Shown: positions 1 to 7,020, counted from the first letter of the stretch. The stretch: DNA of 35,365 nucleotides from Chloroflexota bacterium (GCA_005883575.1 VBFH01000070.1:1-35365); one strand, 5' to 3'. Program-made: numbers and translations. Notes: a model not told the origin generated them from the letters alone.

Positions 1-103
1 CTCCCTGCTTTCCATTTACATTCGGTCGCTCAGTCGAGATCAAAAACCTAGCCGTGCCAATATGGTGTGCGATTCGAACCGGCGTTTGACCCTAGCGGGG
101 TAG

Positions 104-1035
104 CTAACTCCTCGCCACGAAGCGGTCCCGCCAGGTGGTATGCCGCGGCACCCAGCCCAGCTCCCTTTTCGCCTTCGCATTGGACTCCCCCCGGCCTTCG
201 CGCAGAGTCGCCGCGGCGAACCGACCCGCCAGGAGCGAGACCAGCCATCCGGGCACATACATCGGCGCGGGCGCGCCGACGTCGCGGCAGAACGCGGGGA
301 TCCAATCGCGAGCCGCGGCGGGGTCGTCGTCCACGATGTTGTACACGCCGTCGCCATGCTCCAGCGCCACGACGGCCGCGCCGGCCGCGTCGTCCACGTG
401 GACGAACGAAAAGACCCCGCTGCCGCTGCCGACAATCGGGAGCATCCGTCGCCGCGCCTGGCGGGCGAAGTCGCCATCGCGGTCGAAATAGGTTCCTGGC
501 CCGTACAGCTGCCCGTAACGCAGCACCACTCCCGTCATGCCATCGGCCGAAAGCGCGAGCCGCTCCCCCTCGGCCGTCGCACGAACAGCCAAGCCAAAAG
601 GATCAGGCGCATCCAACGCCAGCCCCGCATCCTCCCGACGACTGCCGGGCCGGCCGTCGCATACATGAAAGCGATCGACTGGTACACAAAGCGCCCCGCA
701 CCGGCCTCTCTGGCGGCGGCCAGCAACGTGCGCGTGGCCTCAACCCGCAGCAGCGATGTGCGCTCGTAAAACGGACCCAGCTTGCGCGGGTTGTACCGCT
801 GCGGAAGATCGGTCAACTGGTTCATCACGGCCTCAGGCCGAAACTCGGTGACGGCCCTCTTCAGCGCTGCCGCATCGAGCGCATCGACCACTACCGGACT
901 AGCGCCCAGCGACTTGAGCATCGTTGTCTTGGCGGCTGACCGGGTCGTCGCGGCGACCTGGTGGCCGGCTGCCACCAACTGTGGAATCAGCCGCCGCCCG
1001 ATCGCGCCGCTTCCGCCGGCCAGGAAGACCTTCAT
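104..1035 (-). pseudogene. NAD(P)-dependent epimerase/dehydratase, frameshifted
   Basis: This is a short-chain dehydrogenase/epimerase-type Rossmann protein, the family that acts on nucleotide sugars or related substrates; the substrate cannot be told. The N-terminal half begins MKVFLAGGSGAIGRR, the GxxGxxG dinucleotide-binding motif. The C-terminal half contains VLRYGQLYGPGTYFD and a VHVDDAA segment typical of the family. The two halves lie in different frames. They join smoothly if one G is restored in the G run at about 634-636 (complement), giving ...AVVGEDAGLALDAPDPFG.... I chose the ATG at 1035 because the nucleotide-binding strand starts there; an upstream in-frame ATG at 1188 adds about 50 residues unlike the family. 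A sequencing error is the main alternative to a true pseudogene. Family assignment is firm; pseudogene status is moderately sure. Confidence 0.8.
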
Positions 1036-1272
1036 GCGCGGTCCAGCACCGGCTATGTCAGGGAGCCCGAAGGCAACGGCGTCGCCGAGCGCTTCATCCT
1101 TTTGACGCGGGTTAAAGTCGGCTGGAGTGCCCTCTGGCGGCAGGACTAACGACCCATTGACAATGTATCTGCGCACGCGAATCATCACCGCGATACGGCG
1201 CGCTGCCTTCCGCGGCGACGTCGCTCATCGGCTGTCGTTTCGCGTGCGTGCTCGAGCAAAGGAGGAGGTGCA

Positions 1273-1338
1273 GTGACACCGCCCTTATGTACAGCCCGCT
1301 GCCGTGGGTCGCAAGGACGTTGCGGTCATCTTTCCTAG
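1273..1338 (+). CDS. Possible 21-codon leader ORF with very strong RBS
   Basis: A near-perfect Shine-Dalgarno run (AAAGGAGGAGG at 1258-1268) precedes GTG at 1273, which opens a 21-residue ORF (MTPPLCTARCRGSQGRCGHLS) ending 33 nt before the secreted protein gene at 1372. The peptide is basic with three cysteines and matches nothing I know. It could be a leader peptide, a real small protein or chance. The rest of 1036-1371 holds no other ORF or RNA that I recognise. Confidence 0.3.
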   Translation: MTPPLCTARCRGSQGRCGHLS

Positions 1339-1371
1339 GGGCGCAGCAAGCCGCATGGTGGGAGGGATCTC

Positions 1372-1839
1372 ATGAAGAGGACCATTAGCATCCTTTTATT
1401 TGTGGGCACAGCGCTCTTTGGGCTCGTGCCGGTCGGAGCCGCGGCGCAGGAAGTCCCGACCGCGGATATGGCGATTGTTTCTAACACAGCGAACGTCAAG
1501 CACGCGCGCGTGGGTCAGGAGGCCAGTTTCACGATTGTTGCGATCAACAACGGCCCGGACCCCGTGGAAGTCCTTGCCGTCACTTATACATCGGTTCAGA
1601 ACTTACAGCCCGTGGACGAGATCTGCGACCTTGGTATCTCCGCCGACTCGCCGTCGTGCGAATACTCCACTGTGCAGCCCGGTCAAGCGCGTACGACCAT
1701 CGTCGTTGCCGAAATCGTCGACACTGGTGCCAAGATTGCGAGCCTCACGGTTTGCGTCACGGCACTCGATCCAACCAACGACCCGAACGGTGCCAATAAC
1801 TGCGCAACCGCGACAGTGAAAATAGTCGGCAAACGGTAG
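1372..1839 (+). CDS. Secreted DUF11/CARDB-like beta-sandwich protein
   Basis: This is a 155-residue exported protein. Residues 1-25 form a classical signal peptide: MKR, then a hydrophobic stretch ending GAAA before QEVP. The mature part is one Ig-like domain of the DUF11/CARDB kind. It starts with ADMAIVSNTANVKHARVGQEASFTIVAINNGPDPV, the usual 'nonadditive continuation of a speech about noise between similar domains' pattern of A-strand, VGQ...FT and NNGP turn, and ends DPTNDPNGANNCATATVKI. Four mature-region cysteines are present (in EICDLG, SCEYS, TVCVT and NNCATA), so two disulfides are possible. A good RBS (GGAGGG, 1361-1366) supports the ATG. Such single domains are usually cell-surface or extracellular; the partner is unknown. 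Confidence 0.75.
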   Translation: MKRTISILLFVGTALFGLVPVGAAAQEVPTADMAIVSNTANVKHARVGQEASFTIVAINNGPDPVEVLAVTYTSVQNLQPVDEICDLGISADSPSCEYSTVQPGQARTTIVVAEIVDTGAKIASLTVCVTALDPTNDPNGANNCATATVKIVGKR

Positions 1840-2110
1840 ACGTGGGCTGACTGCCCGCTCATTCGCCAACCCATTTTCCGCAAAACGGCGAGGGGCGCTC
1901 CAGCCTGCTCAATTGCTGCGACCGCAACGCAGTCGCGGATATGACCATCTCTGAGAATTCGCGGGCGGCGTCCGTGACAGACATGTGGGCAGCTCTGTAC
2001 GTAATCGCCCGCGTCAAGGTCGGCTGCGATGGCCCAAACTTGATTCCTGGCGAGGGAGCCCGTTTGGCAGAAATCGCTTTGAAGCCCGTTAAAGACGGCC
2101 AACGCTGGGG
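1840..2110. other. Decayed intergenic stretch, possible antitoxin N-terminus
   Basis: No intact gene is visible. On the minus strand ATG at 1984 opens MSVTDAAREFSEMV (to 1943), which looks like the N-terminal DNA-binding start of Phd/YefM-type antitoxins. The following residues do not continue the family in any frame. This could be a remnant or chance. The plus strand has an open frame from 1941 with no recognisable similarity. Confidence 0.2.
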
Positions 2111-2338
2111 ATGTGGTGCCGCATCTTCGAGCGCGAGCGGGACAGGTTGACGATTCCCCCGGCGCCGCAGGCGCTCGAGATGATCCAGACCATGTACGGC
2201 GGCGGCCCGACCCGGGGGAACCACCCGCGGGATCTCCTCGAGCGGCTGGTCGACGTATCGTCGGCCCGCGGGGTACGCCCTCAGCTGACGCCGGAGCTCA
2301 TCGAGGCGGCCTGGAACACCCTGTTCGTCGCGAGCTGA
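2111..2338 (+). pseudogene. C-terminal remnant of an AAA-type ATPase
   Basis: The 75-residue open frame reads FERERDRLTIPPAPQALEM, then GNHPRDLLERLVDVSSARG, then LTPELIEAAWNTLFVAS. This resembles the C-terminal lid region of a family of predicted AAA ATPases that end in a HPRDLLExVVDL...LTPELLxxA...FV pattern. The similarity is recalled, not computed. No Walker A or B motif lies upstream in any frame, so the ATPase core is missing and the product would be inactive. The ATG at 2111 has no convincing RBS and may not be used. It ends five bases before the convergent Kelch lipoprotein gene. Confidence 0.45.
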
Positions 2339-2343
2339 GGCAG

Positions 2344-3357
2344 CTAGCACCCGGGCGCGTCTGAGCCGCCGAACACCAACACGTCTCCGTCGGGATCCTG
2401 AGCCACAGCTGCTCCCCAGCGCGCAGTTACGTTCACCTGAGCGGCAGACCATTTCGCTCCGTCCCACGACCAGCCCGCGGTGGTCGGGTCCGGACATGCG
2501 ATCCCGAACATGACCACCACGCGGTGCGTGATCGGGTCCCAGATAGCGTTCCCGTTGGCGGCGATAGGGCGACCCGATGCCGGCAGGTGCACCCAGGTCG
2601 CGTTCTTCATCGACCATGCGTCGCTCAACAGAAGTCCTAGGTTTCCGGGGCCGGCGTCCGGCCTGATGCCGAGGCCGCCATACACGAACAGCGAGGAATC
2701 GTCGGAATCCCACGCAATCGCGGCGTCCCCGCGGCCTTGGGGCGTGGGCCCGTGATCGACTCGCGACCACTTCGCCCCGTCCCATGTCCAGGCGTCCCCG
2801 AAGTAGCGGACGTTCCCGACGTGGCCGCCGAACATGAGGACTCGATTGCCCGCCGTGACCATGCGTGGACCGTCGCGATAACTCGGGCCGCTGTTGCCCA
2901 CGCTGGCCTCGGTCCAATCGCTGCCGTTCCACGTCCATGTGTCGGCGGCCTCGGAACCCTCCGACTGGTCGGGGATCAGCCCGCCGTACAGGACGACCAC
3001 CTGGTGCTCGGGGTCGTATGCCATCGCCGCGTCGCGGTGTGGAGGCGGCCTGTGCGCCGGCGACTTTTCGGTCCACGTGGACTTCGTGGGATCCCACGTC
3101 CACGTTTCATCTGAGGTCCCCTTGGCGGTCTGGCCGCCGAAAAGCACGTAGACGTGGCGTGGCGCGTCGTAGGCGAGCGCTGCAAAGTAGCGCGGAGCCG
3201 GCCCGGGCACGATGACCTGGCCCCATTTCGCGCCGTCGCTGATCCACGTATCGCCCAGTGGGCCAGGGGGGAGCGGACTCGGACGCGGACCCAAGGGATG
3301 CGAGCTGCTGCACGCCATAAGCAGAACGACAGCCAGGAGCGACGGGAATTTCCTCAC
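2344..3357 (-). CDS. Kelch-repeat lipoprotein
   Basis: This is a 337-residue surface lipoprotein. The N-terminus MRKFPSLLAVVLLMAC is a lipoprotein signal peptide with Cys16 as the lipidated residue, followed by a Ser/Pro-rich linker. The rest is a series of Kelch-type blades. Each has a variant of DTWTWDGxxW, PxxRxxAAMAYDxxxxxVVLYGG (for example RYFAALAYD...YVLFGG, HRDAAMAYD...VVLYGG, GRGDAAIAWD...FVYGG), giving about five to six blades of a beta-propeller. The last segment (WGAAVAQDPDGDVLVFGGSDAPGC) closes the propeller. Such proteins are probably outer-surface binding modules; no catalytic motif is visible. It is transcribed alone, and 55 nt separate it from the neighbouring mobile-element genes. 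Confidence 0.8.
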   Translation of the reverse strand: MRKFPSLLAVVLLMACSSSHPLGPRPSPLPPGPLGDTWISDGAKWGQVIVPGPAPRYFAALAYDAPRHVYVLFGGQTAKGTSDETWTWDPTKSTWTEKSPAHRPPPHRDAAMAYDPEHQVVVLYGGLIPDQSEGSEAADTWTWNGSDWTEASVGNSGPSYRDGPRMVTAGNRVLMFGGHVGNVRYFGDAWTWDGAKWSRVDHGPTPQGRGDAAIAWDSDDSSLFVYGGLGIRPDAGPGNLGLLLSDAWSMKNATWVHLPASGRPIAANGNAIWDPITHRVVVMFGIACPDPTTAGWSWDGAKWSAAQVNVTARWGAAVAQDPDGDVLVFGGSDAPGC

Positions 3358-3412
3358 GCGACCGCAGCTTATCCGCTGAAACGGAGTAAGACTTAGCCAG
3401 CTTTAACGCGCG

Positions 3413-3640
3413 TCAAACCGATTTCGGCCAAAAGGGGTTCGCGTGCACACCTTTGCAGGCCTCCGCAAGCGCTTCAAGGCGATCCCACGTGTGCTGAGCG
3501 GCGGGGCCGTAGCTGCCGACTTTGGGTTCAGTGTCGATCTCCTTTAGCAGGCGACGGAAAAGCCCGAGTTGCCAACGCCACTCGTCGTACAGGAGCTGAT
3601 CGAGGTCGGCCTTCGGCGCCGCAGGAGCGTCCCGGATCAT
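3413..3640 (-). CDS. Hypothetical protein, 75 aa
   Basis: The product is 75 residues, starting MIRDAPAAPKADLDQLLYDE and ending VHANPFWPKSV. It is rich in charged and aromatic residues (DEWRWQLGLFRRLLKEID) and probably helical. I do not recognise a family. Its ATG overlaps the TGA of the recombinase remnant (ATGA), suggesting translational coupling when the upstream gene was intact. The reading frame is open without an internal frameshift. Confidence 0.5.
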   Translation of the reverse strand: MIRDAPAAPKADLDQLLYDEWRWQLGLFRRLLKEIDTEPKVGSYGPAAQHTWDRLEALAEACKGVHANPFWPKSV

Positions 3641-3898
3641 GCGGCCAAGTGACGGTAGAGCGTTGCTCGGGCGATGCCCGTCACTCGGGCCACTTGGCTG
3701 ATGTTCATGCCGCCCGCCAGCATCTCGCGCACCGCGGCTTCGCGCTCCGGGTAGAGGACCGTTCGCCGGCCGAGCTTCCGACCGCGCGCCTTGGCGGCTG
3801 CAAGCCCGGCGGCGATCCGCTCCCTTGGTCAGCTCACGCTCGAACTGCGAGAGGGCGGCCAGGAGGTGCAGCACCGTGGCGGCCAGAGGCTCGAGCAT
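3637..3898 (-). pseudogene. Serine recombinase (resolvase) C-terminal remnant, frameshifted
   Basis: The first frame gives LHLLAALSQFERELTK, the end of the long E helix of resolvase/invertase enzymes. After removing one G from the GGG at about 3819-3822 (complement) the next frame reads ERIAAGLAAAKARGRKLGRR, then MLAGGMNISQVARVTGIARATLYRHLAA and a stop. That is the family's DNA-binding helix-turn-helix. The N-terminal catalytic domain with the active-site serine is absent, so it cannot be active. The first ATG lies inside a 28-nt segment repeated near 4586, which suggests rearrangement at this point. Confidence 0.75.
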
Positions 3899-3909
3899 GG
3901 ATCGGCTAG
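3882..3909. repeat. Direct repeat, copy A
   Basis: This 28-nt segment begins GCCAGAGGCTCGAGC and ends CGGCTAG. It is repeated in the same orientation at 4586-4614 with one inserted base and two or three substitutions. It covers the 5' end of the recombinase remnant. It may mark a duplication or deletion junction. Confidence 0.55.
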
Positions 3910-3910
3910 G

Positions 3911-4186
3911 TCAGGCCTCCTCGATCTCCCGCTTGGCGGCCTCCACCTGGTCGGGCGCCACGGGCTCGACATCGAACACTGGGTCGTCCTCCAGCTCGCC
4001 CAGCTGCGTCTGCAGTTCGGCCACCCGCTGGAAGAGTTGGGCGACTCGAGCGGGGTCGGGGTTGGGCTTGGCCTCTTCCTGGCGCAGCGCGCTCAGGGCG
4101 GCGTTGTACGCGGCCTGGGTGTCGCCGTGGTCGGTGACCACCTGTTCCATCCGCATCCGGCGTTCTCTCTCCTCGCGCTGGCGCAT
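3911..4186 (-). CDS. Hypothetical coiled-coil-like protein, 91 aa
   Basis: The protein starts MRQREERERRMRMEQVVTDH and ends QVEAAKREIEEA. It is strongly charged, with heptad-like helical stretches (ALSALRQEEAKPNPDPARVAQLFQRVAELQTQLGELEDD), so a short coiled coil is likely. I recognise no family. The ATG is preceded by GAGGAG that also encodes the EEE of the upstream gene's FEEER segment. The same arrangement appears at the starts of the genes at 4903 and 5139. It belongs to the leftward small-gene operon. Confidence 0.55.
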   Translation of the reverse strand: MRQREERERRMRMEQVVTDHGDTQAAYNAALSALRQEEAKPNPDPARVAQLFQRVAELQTQLGELEDDPVFDVEPVAPDQVEAAKREIEEA

Positions 4187-4382
4187 CGCTCCTCCTCGAA
4201 GTGCAGCAGGTCGGCCCCCTCGGCCTCGTCGGCTGCGTGCTGGTCGCACACCTGGTAGCTGACCTCCTGCCCTTGCCACGCGCCGCGCAAGGTCCGCGTC
4301 GCCGGCTGGGGCAAGGCCAGGAAATGCCGTGCTCATCGGTGATCACCACGGCGCAGGGGCCCAGGCTGGGCTCAGGATTCAT
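4093..4382 (-). pseudogene. Small cysteine-containing protein, copy 1, frameshifted
   Basis: Read across one missing C in the run near 4303-4310, the product is MNPEPSLGPCAVVITDEHG + ISWPCPQPATRTLRG + AWQGQEVSYQVCDQHAADEA + EGADLLHFEEER. It has three cysteines and a C-x2-H pair (VCDQH), which together could bind a metal; that is inference only. Copy 2 (5136-5332) is clearly homologous over the whole length. Here the usual stop after FEEER is lost because ATGA has become ATGC, so the frame runs on to 4093. The next ORF starts inside it at 4186. Confidence 0.6.
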
Positions 4383-4418
4383 CGCTCAACTCTGCCACTC
4401 CTGGGCCTGCGCTGGGGG

Positions 4419-4608
4419 TCACGCGCTTGCCCTCTCGACCTCGGTGAGCAGGCCGTCGACCACGCTGCCCAGCTCCTGCAGGGTGGTCAACATGACTTCT
4501 CGCTTGAAGTCGGCCAGGGCCTCCCACTCGCGCGTCAGGATCGAGTCAACAGCCCCGCCCCAGTGCGCTTGCTCCAGACGTAGGCGCCAGAGGCTCGAGC
4601 CCTGGACC
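4419..4608 (-). pseudogene. Open frame without a start codon
   Basis: An uninterrupted frame of 62 codons encodes LWRLRLEQAHWGGAVDSI, then LTREWEALADFKREVM, then LTTLQELGSVVDGLLTEVERASA and a stop at 4419. It looks like a genuine amphipathic helical protein. A TAG lies immediately upstream at the direct-repeat copy, and the only ATG leaves 24 residues. The 5' part was probably lost or frame-shifted at the repeat. No family is recognised. Confidence 0.4.
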
Positions 4609-4614
4609 GGCTAG
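4586..4614. repeat. Direct repeat, copy B
   Basis: Near-identical to 3882-3909, same orientation, about 700 bp away. It lies exactly at the truncated 5' end of the start-less open frame, as copy A lies at the truncated 5' end of the recombinase remnant. Confidence 0.55.
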
Positions 4615-4621
4615 TGGCGGC

Positions 4622-4903
4622 TCAGTCCTGTTCGCGCCAGGGCCGCAGGTCGAGCATGTCGAAGACCGCGACCAGGCGACCTTGCCTCAAGGTCGGGCGG
4701 CTGGGGTCCACTGGGCGGAGACCACCCGCAGCGTGGCGCTCGGCTTTGCCCAGGGCGGCGGCGAAAGCCGCCTCGTCCTCGGCCATCTGGGCCCGAGCCT
4801 TGGCCTGATCGCGAGCCTCGTAGACGGCTTGATAGCGACCTTCGGTCCCTGGCCGGTAGGGATCCTCGGTGAAGTCGCCCAGGGTGCGAATCGTGGCCTT
4901 CAT
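4622..4903 (-). CDS. Hypothetical protein, 93 aa
   Basis: The protein begins MKATIRTLGDFTEDPYRPGTE and contains an alanine-rich helical centre (YEARDQAKARAQMAEDEAAFAAALGKAERHA), ending VAVFDMLDLRPWREQD. I do not recognise it. Its ATG overlaps the TGA of the preceding gene by the ATGA arrangement. The RBS is the GAGGAG that encodes the EEE of that gene's C-terminal FEEER, so translation is probably coupled. Confidence 0.55.
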   Translation of the reverse strand: MKATIRTLGDFTEDPYRPGTEGRYQAVYEARDQAKARAQMAEDEAAFAAALGKAERHAAGGLRPVDPSRPTLRQGRLVAVFDMLDLRPWREQD

Positions 4904-5139
4904 CGCTCCTCCTCGAAGTTCAACCAGCCCTCCGGCAGCTCCGGGAGCTTGCCCTTGTAGTTGGGGTACCGCTTGCGGAACTGGGCCTGGAACTCGGCCA
5001 CGTCATGGGCGCAGCTCCACTCCTCGACGCTGGCAAAGCCCTCGCGCTGGGCCGCCCTCAGGTAGATGGCGTGGTCTTGCCCCATGGCCTCGTAGAAGAG
5101 GTCCCAGACGTCGCGCTCTTCTCGAGCTTGCTCGCTCAT
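4900..5139 (-). CDS. Hypothetical protein, 79 aa
   Basis: The sequence starts MSEQAREERDVWDLFYEAMG, passes through YLRAAQREGFASVEEWSCAH and EFQAQFRKRYPNYKGKLPEL, and ends GWLNFEEER. It is acidic, soluble and probably helical. No family is recognised. The C-terminal FEEER codons carry the Shine-Dalgarno of the next gene. Its own start overlaps the stop of the small cysteine protein copy 2 (ATGA). Confidence 0.6.
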   Translation of the reverse strand: MSEQAREERDVWDLFYEAMGQDHAIYLRAAQREGFASVEEWSCAHDVAEFQAQFRKRYPNYKGKLPELPEGWLNFEEER

Positions 5140-5332
5140 CTCTCCTCCTCGAAGTGCAGGACGTCGGCGCGCTCGGCCTCGTCGGCTGCATGCTGCCTGC
5201 ACACCTGGTAGGTCACCTCCTGCCCCTGCCACTCGCCTCTCAAGGTGCGCGTCGCCGGATGGGGGCAGGGCCAGGAAACGCCGTGCTCATCCGTGATCCC
5301 ACCGCGCAGGAGCCGAGCTCAGGACTTTCCAC
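5136..5332 (-). pseudogene. Small cysteine-containing protein, copy 2, frameshifted
   Basis: Restoring one base near 5294-5302 gives MESPELGSCAV + ITDEHGVSWPCPHPATRTLRG + EWQGQEVTYQVCRQHAADEA + ERADVLHFEEER, about 65 residues from a GTG at 5332. It is a paralogue of copy 1, with the three cysteines and the VCxxH pair conserved. The frameshift is at a different place from that in copy 1. The 3' end keeps the ATGA overlap with the next gene. The 5' end overlaps the stop of the gene at 5319-5600. Confidence 0.6.
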
Positions 5333-5600
5333 GACTCGATTCTCGACCACTCCGGCCTGCCTTGGGGTCGCCCTGCTCGATGGCTTGCAGCGTGCCCACG
5401 AAGTCCTGGATCTTGGACTTGGCCATCTGCTGGCGGTAGCGCTTGGAGCGACGCGAGACCAAGTTCTCGGGCTGCTCCTGGGCACGCAGGATGACCCGGA
5501 CCGTGCCGTTGGGCAAGATCACCTTGCGCACCCGCCGCCGCGAGGAGCGGTGCAGCTCCGCCCACTCCTCGGCGCTCAGCTCGGGATCCCGCTCGTTCAT
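5319..5600 (-). CDS. Hypothetical basic protein, 93 aa
   Basis: The protein starts MNERDPELSAEEWAELHRSS and continues with a very basic segment (RRRVRKVILPNGTVRVILRA, then SRRSKRYRQQMAKSKIQD). It may bind nucleic acid, which is inferred from charge only. The ATG overlaps the TGA of the XRE-like gene (ATGA), placing it second in the operon. No family is recognised. Confidence 0.55.
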   Translation of the reverse strand: MNERDPELSAEEWAELHRSSRRRVRKVILPNGTVRVILRAQEQPENLVSRRSKRYRQQMAKSKIQDFVGTLQAIEQGDPKAGRSGRESSRGKS

Positions 5601-5803
5601 GCCAGCAAGTCGGCCAGCTTGCGGACCTCGGTCCGCTCCAGGGCCTGGGTGATCGAGACCATGGTCTTGAGCCGGATCGGGCGGCCCAGCCGGGCCCGCG
5701 AAACCACCGAGCGGTGGAGGCCGGAGATCTGGGCTAGCTGCTCCCCGTCAAGGGCCCGCGCGGCGAGCGCGGAATTGAGCCTGTCGACGTCGAATCTGGG
5801 CAT
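5597..5803 (-). CDS. XRE-type helix-turn-helix regulator, 68 aa
   Basis: This is a 68-residue protein consisting of a single Cro/CI-like helix-turn-helix: LNSALAARALDGEQLAQISG, then LHRSVVSRARLGRPIRLKTM, then VSITQALERTEVRKLADLLA. The pattern of xxLAQxSGLHRSVVSRxxxG...T...I..AL is the standard XRE fold. It is the first gene of the leftward small-gene operon and very probably its regulator. The 115-nt stretch between the predicted promoter and its start contains a dyad at 5870-5885 and an 8-bp tandem repeat at 5823-5838, both candidate operators. The RBS (AGAGGG) is reasonable. Confidence 0.75.
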   Translation of the reverse strand: MPRFDVDRLNSALAARALDGEQLAQISGLHRSVVSRARLGRPIRLKTMVSITQALERTEVRKLADLLA

Positions 5804-5869
5804 GGTCGCCCTCTAGTCGAGCGCTGACTAGCTGACTCAGCCCACCCGTCTCTCGCTCCACCTCAAGGT

Positions 5870-5885
5870 AGGGCTGGCGCGCCCT
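5870..5885. promoter_or_regulatory. Candidate operator dyad
   Basis: AGGGC-TGGCGC-GCCCT forms a 5-bp inverted repeat between the predicted promoter and the XRE-like gene. A near-perfect tandem GCTGACTA/GCTGACTC lies at 5823-5838. Either could be the autoregulatory site; neither is proven. Confidence 0.3.
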
Positions 5886-5925
5886 GTAAGGCTCGGGCGC
5901 CGACCATCGCCGATTTGGTGCGAGC

Positions 5926-5955
5926 ACTATAAGAAGCCGCTGGCGCGAAATGCAA
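5926..5955 (-). promoter_or_regulatory. Candidate sigma-70-type promoter for small-gene operon
   Basis: Reading leftward, TTGCAT (5955-5950) and TATAGT (5931-5926) are separated by 18 nt. This is a good match to the -35/-10 consensus in a GC-rich context. It lies just past the integrase stop codon and points at the XRE-like gene. Confidence 0.5.
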
Positions 5956-5965
5956 GCGCCCCTTC

Positions 5966-6904
5966 TCAGTCCTCGGCGCGCAGCGCCCGCATCATCGAGT
6001 CGTGCACGTCGCCCGGGGTCACGTGGTCGTAGCGCTCGCGCAACATCTTCAACGAGCTGTGGCCGAGTACCCGGGCCACGTCGAGCGAGTCCATGCCCCG
6101 CCGGCGGAGCTGGGTGGCCGCCGTGTGGCGCAGCTGGTGGGGGTGGATCTGCTTGTTCAGAACCCGCTCGCCCAGGTTGCGGATCATCTGCGTGATGCCG
6201 GACGGAGTTAGAGCGCCCACCTCCCCGTTCGGCCTCCGCCGCAAGCCGAGGAAGACCCGCTTGCTGGCCATCTCGGCGGGCCGGCCGGCGATGTAGCGGC
6301 GGAGCCGGCGCGCCAGTCGAGGCGTGATCGGCACCCGGCGATCGCGGCTGCCCTTGCCGTGGACCCGGAGGTAGTTCTTGCCTCTCTCCTCGAGGATGTC
6401 AGCGACGCCCAGGCGGGCCAGCTCTTCCCGGCGCAGGCCGCTCTCGGCCAGGGTCCGGACGATGATCGCGTCGCGGGTGTTGCCGGCCGCCGCCTCCAGG
6501 AGATCGACTTCTTTGGCGGAAAGGGTTTCGACCTCGGTCTGGGGCAGCTTGGGCAGCTTGGCCTCGCCGGCCACCGGTTCGCCCTCTTTCTTGGCCCAGG
6601 CCAAAAACGAGCGAACCGCCTTGACGTAGGTCCAGCGGGAGGCGACCTTGAGCTGGCCCTTCTTGCCTCCCACCTCCTCGAGGTGGATGGCGTACTGGTT
6701 GAGAACCCGGGTGCTCAGCTGCTCCAGCGAGTCGATGCCGGTCGCCGCCGCCCAGGGCAGAAAGATCTGGCGCAGGGGGAAGCCGTAGCCGTACTTGACC
6801 GTGGCCGGGCTCAGGCCCTGGGCGCGGGCGTCGGCCAGGTAGTCCTCGACCAGGGAGGCCAGGGCTGAGGGCTGCTGGGCGGGGACCAGGGTGAGCTTGC
6901 TCAC
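5966..6904 (-). CDS. Tyrosine recombinase / phage-type integrase
   Basis: The 312-residue enzyme catalyses site-specific strand exchange. Residues 1-110 are the SAM-like core-binding domain (LVEDYLADARAQGLSPATV...). The C-terminal catalytic domain has the full set: Arg158 (ESGLRREEL), Lys184 (VHGKGSRDRR), His256-x-x-Arg259 (HPHQLRHTAAT), His282 (LGHSS) and nucleophile Tyr292 (ERYDHVT). Length and motifs resemble XerC/XerD-like integrases. The start is 117 nt from the 3' end of tRNA-Thr, the usual position of an integrase in a tRNA-integrated island. The same strand carries the small-gene operon. It appears intact. Confidence 0.93.
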   Translation of the reverse strand: MSKLTLVPAQQPSALASLVEDYLADARAQGLSPATVKYGYGFPLRQIFLPWAAATGIDSLEQLSTRVLNQYAIHLEEVGGKKGQLKVASRWTYVKAVRSFLAWAKKEGEPVAGEAKLPKLPQTEVETLSAKEVDLLEAAAGNTRDAIIVRTLAESGLRREELARLGVADILEERGKNYLRVHGKGSRDRRVPITPRLARRLRRYIAGRPAEMASKRVFLGLRRRPNGEVGALTPSGITQMIRNLGERVLNKQIHPHQLRHTAATQLRRRGMDSLDVARVLGHSSLKMLRERYDHVTPGDVHDSMMRALRAED

Positions 6905-7020
6905 GGATTTGACGATTGCGTTTGCAGAGTAGCACTTACCTGCCTGGGATTTTCAGCGGCGCGCAACAGAAGCGAAAGCTGGGTAAATGCTGCACGTCGT
7001 ATTCGCGAAGGGGACTTGGA

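Larger units (their letters stand above)
3413..7020. mobile_element. Probable integrated element or island remnant at tRNA-Thr
   Basis: An intact integrase next to the 3' end of a tRNA, an XRE regulator, overlapping small unknown genes and a broken serine recombinase together suggest an element. The right end would be at or inside tRNA-Thr. The left end is not clear. The only match to the tRNA T-arm I found is 12 nt at 70-81, so the boundaries given are only those of the mobile-type genes. Confidence 0.5.

Noticed and set aside
60-150. tRNA-like T-arm (GATTCGAACCGG) at the left edge
   Set aside because: The flanking bases do not pair as a T-stem and no acceptor, D or anticodon arm can be built, so it is not a tRNA gene. 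Kept only as a possible attachment remnant.
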